Source: an uncultured Peptostreptococcaceae bacterium
GTDB taxonomy: Bacteria; Bacillota; Clostridia; Peptostreptococcales; Anaerovoracaceae
DNA: 6,129 nt
Direction: 5' to 3'
Assembly (NCBI GenBank): GCA_905236895.1
Contig: CAJOQI010000128.1
Location: 1-6,129 of the forward strand
Shown: positions 1 through 6,129 of the stretch, piece after piece
How positions within the stretch are numbered: position 1 is the stretch's first letter
Layout of the letters: every line of letters starts with the position of its first letter
Notes under the pieces: model-generated
Told to the model about the DNA's origin: nothing
Database searches by the model: none
Seen by the model: only the letters and a program-made list of their open reading frames with translations
Made by a program: the position numbers and the translations under genes

Positions 1-849
1 GAAGTGGCTGAATCCAAGGGCATCAGCCTCTATGATGCCCTCAATCTTACCTTGGATGAAGATATCTTTAAGGGAACGGGAGGAAGAGAGTTTGTGGACT
101 TGATTGAAGTATTCTCCTCCATGGCCCAGGGCCATTCAATTTCGGAGGTTCTTAATGCAATTCTGGATAAAAGCGGCTACGAAAAAATGCTTAGAACGGA
201 GGGAAGCCAGGAGCGACTGGACAATATTGCGGAGCTTAAGCAGTCCATTCTGGATTTTGAACTGGCTGCAGGAGAAGATTGCGATCTTCCCTATTATCTA
301 TCCCACGTGGCCACCTTTACCAGCCAGGACACCACGGATACCAAGGACAGAGTTAAACTGATGACCGTTCACGCAGCCAAGGGATTGGAATTCCCCAACG
401 TCTTCCTTTGTTGCCTCAATGAAGGTGCCTTCCCCGCAGGAAAGGTTACCACCCGCCCCGGCATGGAGGAAGAACGCCGCCTTGCCTTCGTTGCCATGAC
501 AAGAGCGGAGGAAAGATTATTCCTTACCACCGCCGAAGGCAGAAACCTGGACGGTTCCCCACGCTATCCATCCCGCTTCCTCTTGGACATCGATCAAAGT
601 CTTTTGGAATACACCCACGAACCTCCTGAAGACCTAATTAAAAACGCTCGGGAGTTTATAACCCTATCCTCCCGTTTCTTAAAGGATGATGAGAACCAAA
701 AAACCCTTGAGGTTGGAACAAATGTGAACCATATGATTTTCGGCAGCGGAACCATTGTGGCTGTGAATATCCAGGAAGAGACTTATTTAATCGATTTCGA
801 CAATCTGGACACACCGAGAGCCATCAGCTTTAGGGCTAAATTGGATTAA
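1..849 (+). CDS. UvrD/PcrA-type ATP-dependent DNA helicase, C-terminal part (5' end outside window)
   Basis: Superfamily 1A helicases of this type couple ATP hydrolysis to 3'-5' unwinding of DNA in repair and in clearing replication obstacles. The frame is open from base 1, so the start lies upstream; the GTG at 4-6 is an internal valine. Counting codons from base 1, motif V is TVHAAKGLEF (codons 122-131), and motif VI is the EEERRLAFVAMTRAEERLFL block (about 156-175), with the arginine of AMTRA as the ATP-contacting finger. A YPSRFLLDI segment follows. The last 45 or so residues (FGSGTIVAV...YLIDFDN) match the Tudor-like C-terminal domain of PcrA/UvrD. The Walker A and B motifs are outside the window. 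It is convergent with groEL and ends at a shared terminator. Family assignment is firm; whether it is the main pcrA or a paralogue cannot be told from this fragment. Confidence 0.93.
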   Translation, partial: EVAESKGISLYDALNLTLDEDIFKGTGGREFVDLIEVFSSMAQGHSISEVLNAILDKSGYEKMLRTEGSQERLDNIAELKQSILDFELAAGEDCDLPYYLSHVATFTSQDTTDTKDRVKLMTVHAAKGLEFPNVFLCCLNEGAFPAGKVTTRPGMEEERRLAFVAMTRAEERLFLTTAEGRNLDGSPRYPSRFLLDIDQSLLEYTHEPPEDLIKNAREFITLSSRFLKDDENQKTLEVGTNVNHMIFGSGTIVAVNIQEETYLIDFDNLDTPRAISFRAKLD

Positions 850-873
850 TCGGATAATTGTATTTATTGCATG

Positions 874-905
874 AAAAAAGCGAGGATAGCAAGATCCTCG
901 CTTTT
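874..905. terminator. Bidirectional intrinsic terminator between helicase and groEL
   Basis: A perfect 12-bp stem (876-887 with 894-905) encloses a 6-base loop. Its core is GCGAGGAT/ATCCTCGC, flanked by A-runs on the left and T-runs on the right, so each strand reads a hairpin followed by U-rich RNA. It sits 26 bp after the helicase stop and 37 bp after the groEL stop, and can end both convergent transcripts. Confidence 0.9.
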
Positions 906-942
906 ATTATAGTTTTTGTTACGTCTTAGGTCTGGGCCGGGA

Positions 943-2873
<1,931 letters not shown>

Positions 2874-2880
2874 TATTTTT

Positions 2881-2887
2881 ACCTCCT
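2881..2887 (-). promoter_or_regulatory. groES ribosome binding site
   Basis: A full-consensus AGGAGGT lies 7 bases upstream of the groES ATG and fixes the start. Confidence 0.88.
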
Positions 2888-2910
2888 AACAGCAATAATT
2901 TTTCATATAA

Positions 2911-2937
2911 TTAGCACTCTTGAAAAAAGAGTGCTAA
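2911..2937 (-). promoter_or_regulatory. CIRCE operator (HrcA binding site)
   Basis: The sequence is TTAGCACTC-N9-GAGTGCTAA, a perfect match to the CIRCE consensus with the standard 9-base spacer (2920-2928). It lies just downstream of the predicted groESL start point and 37 bp before the groES ATG, so HrcA bound here would block early transcription. In the RNA the same inverted repeat can form a leader hairpin. HrcA itself is not encoded in this window. Confidence 0.97.
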
Positions 2938-2948
2938 ACACCTTTTAC

Positions 2949-2977
2949 ATTTTATTTCTTTCCCCATTAGATGTCAA
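2949..2977 (-). promoter_or_regulatory. Sigma-A type promoter of groESL
   Basis: On the minus strand a perfect -35 TTGACA (2972-2977) is separated by 17 bases from a -10 TAAAAT (2949-2954). The start point should fall near 2942, immediately before CIRCE, giving a leader of about 70 bases. It begins only 17 bp after the stop of the upstream glycosylase gene, and I see no terminator in between. Confidence 0.88.
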
Positions 2978-2994
2978 TAGAAACATGAAAGTTT

Positions 2995-3864
2995 TTATTT
3001 ATTCCTCTCCCTTATATAGTAGAAGAGGTATTGCTGGGCAAAACCGCCTAATTCACCGAATCTTTCTCCGGCAAATTCCTTCATGCCATTTAGGTCATTT
3101 CCCTCAAAGCCATAGACCTCTGCCATGACCCTCTTAACCCAAACGTCGATGGGAAAGCTGGCTGTCTTCTCCATTCCAAAGAGGGCAATGCAGTTGGCCA
3201 CCTTTGGTCCCACTCCGCATAGTTTGCTTAGTTTATCAAAGTCTTTTGGAAGTCCCTCCTCCGCCACGGTTTTGGCGGTTTCAATCAGGTATTTATCCCT
3301 ATATCCCAGTTTAATAGGAGCCAAATCTTCCACTTTCAGTTTCGCAAGTTTTTCAGGAGTTGGAAGATTAAATGGTTTCAAACCTTCGGGAAGTTCAATG
3401 CTTTTTAAACATCTTCTATCCAGACCTGCAACAGGCTCACCAAAGTTCTCCGCCAAAGATTCTATACATCCCTTAATCCTTGGAATATGATTGTTCTGGG
3501 AGATTATGAAAGAAATTATGGTTTCCCATAGATCCTGTTTTAGGATTCTAATGCCTTCACCTGCCTTAATTGCTTTTGCCATGGCAGGGTCCCCTCTTCT
3601 TAGCTTTCTTTTGATTGTTCCGTAGTCTCTGTCCAGGTCCAAATAGTCTCTCCAAAGGGCTTTTTCCTCACTGGCTTTTACTCCATTGGGAGTAAGTAGG
3701 GGGATGATGGTAAGAGTACCTCTATCCTCTTTCATGCTAACTACACGATTAAGAGCAACTCCTATATAAAAGCCATCTTCCATCTTTCTCCACCTGAAAC
3801 ACTGGCCACAGTCAAATATATGTATAAGATTAAAATCCTTCACATCTATCTTTATGCTATTCAT
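2995..3864 (-). CDS. ogg: OGG1-type 8-oxoguanine DNA glycosylase/AP lyase
   Basis: It excises 8-oxoguanine from DNA and nicks the abasic site in base-excision repair. The 289-residue protein has an OGG N-terminal domain (about 1-105, with CGQCFRW at 19-25) and a helix-hairpin-helix GPD domain (about 110-289). Catalytic Lys221 (GVGPKVA) and Asp240 (FPIDVWV) are 19 residues apart, exactly as human Lys249 and Asp268. By motif alignment Gly20, Cys225, Gln277 and Phe281 match the human lesion pocket residues Gly42, Cys253, Gln315 and Phe319. Asn124, Arg129, Tyr188 and Arg189 match Asn149, Arg154, Tyr203 and Arg204, which contact the opposite cytosine. The start is 2 bp after the stop of the P-loop gene, with AGAGAGGT inside that gene's end as ribosome binding site, so the two are probably translationally coupled. 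groESL follows without a visible terminator. Confidence 0.93.
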   Translation of the reverse strand: MNSIKIDVKDFNLIHIFDCGQCFRWRKMEDGFYIGVALNRVVSMKEDRGTLTIIPLLTPNGVKASEEKALWRDYLDLDRDYGTIKRKLRRGDPAMAKAIKAGEGIRILKQDLWETIISFIISQNNHIPRIKGCIESLAENFGEPVAGLDRRCLKSIELPEGLKPFNLPTPEKLAKLKVEDLAPIKLGYRDKYLIETAKTVAEEGLPKDFDKLSKLCGVGPKVANCIALFGMEKTASFPIDVWVKRVMAEVYGFEGNDLNGMKEFAGERFGELGGFAQQYLFYYIRERNK

Positions 3865-3866
3865 CC

Positions 3867-4745
3867 TTAAACGACCTCTCTAACTTCTATATCAACTTCC
3901 ACCACATTGAAGGCTGTCATGGTTTCTATTACCTCAGCCAATCTGGACTGATAGCTTTCCGCCACATCCCAGATGGGAAGATCCTTTGATACTTTAATGG
4001 CTGCGAAAACCTTAAGCTCGTCGGGGGCGGTATTTTCGTAGATGCCGATTACCTCCTCAACTCCGTCAACCTCTCTTGCCACACAGTCCGCAATATCCGT
4101 TACCACCGTATCCGCAATAACAAAGTCGCCCAGATAGCTATAGGTAGGCCTAACCACGGTTCTGCCGGAGGCGAAGCTCTTTTCCTTTCCTCCCGAGATC
4201 AGAGAGAGACCCTGCTGCCTTAAGGAATCAATGGTCTCCTGGGCCATACCCGTAGCTCCCTTGGCCTTTCTGATTAACTTCATGGGATCCAGGAAGTATC
4301 CCGCAAAGTCCCTCTTTAGCTGAACCGTAGGAACAGGAATGATATGCTTCCCCTGCTGATCTCTTTGCTTCTCCGCCGCCTTCCGTTCTTCCTTGGTGGT
4401 AATCTCCTCAATATGGATTCGCTCGGTGACCGGTGGAAGTCCCAATCTTTCAGCGATTATATCCGCCATTCTGTCGGAGGTGGCCAGTACCAAAATGGAA
4501 TTGGGCTTAAGCTCAGCAATCTTTTTTCTTACCCGGGAAGCTATTTCTTCCTTCTCAAAGATAGCGGTCTTGATAGCTCCTATTCGGGTTTTCTGCCTTT
4601 TGGCTGATTCTCCTGCCAAGGCTCCCTCGGAACTAATTAAAAGACCATCATCCACCATAAGATCGATGTCTCTGTCTATACAAATATTCTGGGCCTGATA
4701 GGATTTACCCGTTCCACTTTTTCCTGTCAAAGAATATACTTTCAT
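3867..4745 (-). CDS. P-loop NTPase with C-terminal Asp23/Gls24-like domain, function unknown
   Basis: The 292-residue protein starts with a beta strand and Walker A motif, GKSGTGKS at 8-15. DLMVDDG (28-34) is a possible Walker B, and SILVLATSD (83-91) looks like another buried strand. A charged stretch (about 113-133) leads to PVPT and RDFAGYFLDP (137-154). From about 195 (RTVVRPTYSYLGDFVIADTV) to the end (VVEVDIEVREVV) it resembles Asp23/Gls24 (DUF322) proteins: ADTVVTDIA, the VDGVEEV turn, and a final helix-strand pair. Asp23-like proteins are linked to the cell envelope in Firmicutes. No signal peptide or membrane segment is seen, so it is probably cytosolic. Alternative starts would damage the P-loop, so this ATG stands although its ribosome binding site is poor. 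It overlaps functionally with ogg only by position. I do not recognise a named gene. Confidence 0.8.
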   Translation of the reverse strand: MKVYSLTGKSGTGKSYQAQNICIDRDIDLMVDDGLLISSEGALAGESAKRQKTRIGAIKTAIFEKEEIASRVRKKIAELKPNSILVLATSDRMADIIAERLGLPPVTERIHIEEITTKEERKAAEKQRDQQGKHIIPVPTVQLKRDFAGYFLDPMKLIRKAKGATGMAQETIDSLRQQGLSLISGGKEKSFASGRTVVRPTYSYLGDFVIADTVVTDIADCVAREVDGVEEVIGIYENTAPDELKVFAAIKVSKDLPIWDVAESYQSRLAEVIETMTAFNVVEVDIEVREVV

Positions 4746-4746
4746 C

Positions 4747-4775
4747 TTTACTTATTTATACCCTTCTGCTATAAT
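4747..4775 (+). promoter_or_regulatory. Extended -10 promoter of the ferredoxin gene
   Basis: TATAAT (4770-4775) is preceded by TGC (4767-4769), an extended -10 element, and 17 bases upstream is TTTACT (4747-4752, 4 of 6 matches to TTGACA). The start point should lie near 4782, about 36 bases before the ATG. The -35 begins one base beyond the start codon of the divergent P-loop gene, so the promoter occupies that gene's leader. Confidence 0.75.
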
Positions 4776-4802
4776 CAACTGGAAATATAGTACTAGTCAT
4801 CA

Positions 4803-4810
4803 AAAGGAGG
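4803..4810 (+). promoter_or_regulatory. Ferredoxin ribosome binding site
   Basis: AAAGGAGG, 7 bases ahead of ATG 4818-4820, is a strong site and decides the start of this very short gene. Confidence 0.85.
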
Positions 4811-4817
4811 ATTACCA

Positions 4818-4988
4818 ATGGCTTATAAGATTAGTGATGCTTGCATTAGCTGCGGAGCTTGCGCAGCTGAGTGTCCTAAGGAAGCTATCTCCGAGGGTGG
4901 CAGCCAGTTCGTAATCGATGCTGACAAGTGCATCGACTGCGGAAACTGCGCTGAGGCTTGCCCCGTAGATGCTCCCCAGCAGGACTAA
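4818..4988 (+). CDS. Small 2[4Fe-4S] ferredoxin (clostridial type)
   Basis: This is a 56-codon gene for a soluble low-potential electron carrier, which in anaerobes typically serves enzymes such as pyruvate:ferredoxin oxidoreductase and hydrogenase. Both cluster motifs are intact: C9-x2-C12-x2-C15-x3-C19-P and C38-x2-C41-x2-C44-x3-C48-P. The order is [15 protein letters not shown] at the N-terminus, a short [11 protein letters not shown] linker (27-37), then [16 protein letters not shown] and a QQD end. The length of about 55 residues and the internal two-fold repeat are those of clostridial ferredoxin. It has its own promoter, strong ribosome binding site and terminator, so it is a single-gene transcript. 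It is divergent from the P-loop gene and convergent with rex. Several paralogues usually exist, so no specific symbol is given. Confidence 0.97.
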   Translation: MAYKISDACISCGACAAECPKEAISEGGSQFVIDADKCIDCGNCAEACPVDAPQQD

Positions 4989-5002
4989 TAATATTTCAGA
5001 AG

Positions 5003-5035
5003 AAAAGAGGCGCCTTTTGGACGCCTCTTTTTTTT
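5003..5035. terminator. Intrinsic terminator of ferredoxin, shared with rex
   Basis: A 10-bp stem, AAAAGAGGCG (5003-5012) with CGCCTCTTTT (5022-5031), is followed by an unbroken run of eight T (5028-5035). CC/GG (5013-5014 with 5019-5020) can extend the stem around a TTTT loop with one bulged A. On the minus strand the hairpin is followed by CTTTTCTTC, so it may also end rex. The T-run overlaps the rex stop codon. Confidence 0.92.
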
Positions 5036-5687
5036 ATTTCTTGCTACCTTTTTCTTTCTTCTTAATATCGTTCATATGATAGGCCAAGGCGTGGAGGCTA
5101 TCGGAAAGATGTACGATTTCAAGGGCAACATGCTTGGGAACCTCGATGTCCACTCTGGCGAAGTTCCAGATTCCCTTAACACCTGCGAAGCAAAGCTTGT
5201 CTGCCGCCTCTTGGGCACTTTCTTTGTTGGTACATATAATGCCTATATCGATCTTTTCTTTCTCCACAAAATCAACGATATTGTCGTAGTTCTGGATTTC
5301 CATGCCATCCTGCATTTTTCCGATCAAATCCGGGTTGGTTTCAAATACTCCGCAAAGCTTGAATCCGCCCGTAAGGGTCTTGGTGTAATTTGCAATGGCG
5401 TGTCCCAGATTTCCCGCTCCCAGAATTACCATGCGATATTCTCTGTCCAGGCCCAAAATGGCGTCGATTTCTTCTCTAAGGCCTGTTACGCTATATCCGT
5501 AACCCTGCTGGCCAAATCCGCCGAAATTGTTTAAATCCTGTCTGATCTGGGAAGCCGTATAGCCAATCATATTGCTGAATTCCTTGGAGGAAATCTTCTC
5601 TACTCCCTTTTTCTCCAATTCAATCAGATATCTTCTATATCTGGGGAGCCTCTTGATTACTGCATTGGAGATTTTAGTGTTTTTCAT
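5034..5687 (-). CDS. rex: Redox-sensing transcriptional repressor Rex
   Basis: Rex senses the NADH/NAD+ ratio: it represses fermentation and electron-transfer genes and leaves DNA when NADH binds. The 217-residue length is normal. An N-terminal winged helix (about 1-80) has VIKRLPRYRRYL (10-21) and the recognition region ASQIRQDLNNFGGFGQQGYGY (45-65). The Rossmann domain follows, with GAGNLGHA at 90-97, then FETNPDLIG (115-123), where Glu116 stands where many Rex proteins have Asp at the end of the second strand. A domain-swapping C-terminal helix (about 195-210, HLSDSLHALAYHM) and a Lys-rich tail finish it. The start is supported by AGTAGGT (5694-5700) at 6 bases. It lies downstream of acpP behind a terminator; I found no clear promoter or canonical Rex box of its own. 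Confidence 0.97.
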   Translation of the reverse strand: MKNTKISNAVIKRLPRYRRYLIELEKKGVEKISSKEFSNMIGYTASQIRQDLNNFGGFGQQGYGYSVTGLREEIDAILGLDREYRMVILGAGNLGHAIANYTKTLTGGFKLCGVFETNPDLIGKMQDGMEIQNYDNIVDFVEKEKIDIGIICTNKESAQEAADKLCFAGVKGIWNFARVDIEVPKHVALEIVHLSDSLHALAYHMNDIKKKEKGSKK

Positions 5688-5717
5688 ATACTTACCTACT
5701 TAACCTGCGCTCTTAAC

Positions 5718-5743
5718 AAAAAATAACCCGCCATAGGCGGGTT
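5718..5743 (-). terminator. Intrinsic terminator of acpP
   Basis: Read on the minus strand, AACCCGCC-TAT-GGCGGGTT (stem 5736-5743 with 5725-5732) is followed by ATTTTTTG, the complement of the A-run at 5718-5723. It begins 3 bp after the acpP stop codon and separates acpP from rex. The loop is only three bases. Confidence 0.85.
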
Positions 5744-5746
5744 TGA

Positions 5747-5977
5747 TTACTGAACCTTTTCCTCTACGTATTCTACGATATCGCTAACACTCTGGAAACG
5801 TTCCGCCTCTTCATCAGGAATTTCGATTCCATATTCTTCTTCGATAGCCATAATAATCTCTACAGCGTCAAGAGAATCGGCTTCCAAATCCTTCATAAGA
5901 TTGGTCTCCATTGTTACCATAGATTCATCAACGCTGAGCTGTTCCATAATTATTTCTTTGATTTTCTCAAAAATCAT
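5747..5977 (-). CDS. acpP: Acyl carrier protein
   Basis: It carries growing acyl chains as thioesters on a 4'-phosphopantetheine arm during fatty-acid synthesis in the cytosol. The 76-residue, strongly acidic protein has the four-helix ACP layout and the attachment motif EADSLDAVE, with modified Ser35 in DSL (34-36). [14 protein letters not shown] (46-59) is the classic helix III region, and the end, [11 protein letters not shown], matches primary-metabolism ACPs. The ATG has GGGAGGT 5 bases upstream. The gene has its own promoter (6032-6060) and terminator (5718-5743), so it is monocistronic here, lying between an ABC-F-like gene and rex rather than among fab genes. A dedicated role with another synthase cannot be excluded, but the sequence looks like a general AcpP. 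Confidence 0.96.
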   Translation of the reverse strand: MIFEKIKEIIMEQLSVDESMVTMETNLMKDLEADSLDAVEIIMAIEEEYGIEIPDEEAERFQSVSDIVEYVEEKVQ

Positions 5978-5982
5978 TTTCT

Positions 5983-5989
5983 ACCTCCC
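5983..5989 (-). promoter_or_regulatory. acpP ribosome binding site
   Basis: GGGAGGT lies 5 bases upstream of the acpP ATG and supports the short MIFEKI start. Confidence 0.82.
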
Positions 5990-6003
5990 AATTATACGAG
6001 CAA

Positions 6004-6026
6004 ATGTGGCCCTCTCTTTTCCACAT
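6004..6026. repeat. Inverted repeat at the predicted acpP transcription start
   Basis: ATGTGG (6004-6009) and CCACAT (6021-6026) form a perfect 6-bp inverted repeat around an 11-base spacer. It lies directly downstream of the acpP -10 box and covers the expected start point near 6025. It could be an operator or a leader hairpin. Such a short repeat can arise by chance, and I do not recognise it as a FapR or FabT site. Confidence 0.4.
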
Positions 6027-6031
6027 AGGTT

Positions 6032-6060
6032 ATTATAGTAAAGGCCTAAGTGTATTGCAA
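6032..6060 (-). promoter_or_regulatory. Promoter of acpP
   Basis: On the minus strand TTGCAA (6055-6060; 4 of 6 matches to TTGACA) is followed after 17 bases by a perfect TATAAT (6032-6037). The start point near 6025 gives a leader of about 48 bases. The -35 box lies inside the last codons of the upstream gene. Confidence 0.77.
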
Positions 6061-6129
6061 TAGTTTTTTAGATACATCTTCCCAGTCTTCAACGGCCTTT
6101 TCCAGGGCTGTTTTTTTCTCCTCCAGAGA
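6046..6129 (-). CDS. C-terminal tail of an upstream gene, possibly an ABC-F ATPase
   Basis: The last 27 codons and TAG stop (6046-6048) of a minus-strand gene enter from the right edge. The peptide includes LEEKKTALEK and AVEDWEDVSKKL: charged, helical, with a single tryptophan in an E-D-W-E-D-V-S pattern. Similar W-E-E-L-type coiled tails end many ABC-F ATPases (translation factors and antibiotic-resistance proteins that act on ribosomes), and such a gene often lies beside rex in clostridia as I recall. No ATPase motif is inside the window, so the family is an inference; the coding frame is likely because it is open to the edge and shows typical clostridial codon choice. Confidence 0.55.
   Translation of the reverse strand, partial: SLEEKKTALEKAVEDWEDVSKKLLQYT

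Noticed and set aside
2911..2937. CIRCE inverted repeat considered as an intrinsic terminator of ogg
   Set aside because: Its position after a consensus promoter and its perfect CIRCE sequence explain it, and no T-run follows the hairpin on the minus strand.
3125..3490. Plus-strand open frames opposite ogg, the P-loop gene and rex (for example here, 4393-4698 and 5076-5534)
   Set aside because: Each lies wholly antisense to a gene with clear family motifs and shows no domain or ribosome binding site of its own.
5700..5719. Possible Rex operator before rex: TTAACC (5700-5705) and TTAACAA (5713-5719)
   Set aside because: The Rex consensus is an inverted pair, TTGTTAA-N4-TTAACAA. These two are in the same orientation with the wrong spacing, so only one half-site is real.
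5991..5996. A second TATAAT on the minus strand just before acpP
   Set aside because: It would start transcription within or after the ribosome binding site and has no -35 at the right distance; the element at 6032-6060 fits far better.

Overview
The window comes from a low-to-moderate-GC Gram-positive anaerobe, most likely a member of the Clostridia. The evidence is strong AGGAGG-type ribosome binding sites, a groESL operon under a perfect CIRCE/HrcA operator, a short clostridial-type 2[4Fe-4S] ferredoxin, a Rex redox repressor and an OGG1-type 8-oxoguanine glycosylase of the kind known from clostridia. I cannot assign a genus. Almost every base is accounted for, and no stretch over 300 bases lacks a gene.

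Layout. Positions 1-849 (+) hold the C-terminal end of a UvrD/PcrA-type helicase. It converges on groEL across a perfect bidirectional hairpin terminator at 874-905. On the minus strand, reading right to left, a P-loop protein with an Asp23/Gls24-like C-terminal domain (4745-3867) is followed after 2 bp by an OGG1-like glycosylase (3864-2995). Then come a consensus promoter, the CIRCE element, groES (2873-2589) and groEL (2574-943). The P-loop gene is divergent from a 56-residue ferredoxin gene (4818-4988, +), whose terminator is shared with the convergent rex gene (5687-5034, -). Upstream of rex is acpP (5977-5747, -), which has its own promoter and terminator. The right edge (6129-6046, -) holds the last 27 codons of a gene whose acidic, Trp-containing helical tail resembles ABC-F ATPases.

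Functionally this is a housekeeping and stress region: DNA unwinding, oxidative base repair, protein folding, redox sensing, electron transfer and fatty-acid carriage. The least understood gene is the P-loop/Asp23 fusion, which is tightly coupled to the glycosylase. The glycosylase keeps the opposite-base residues of human OGG1, which the characterised clostridial enzyme is remembered to lack. I see no mobile element, CRISPR array, tRNA or rRNA.
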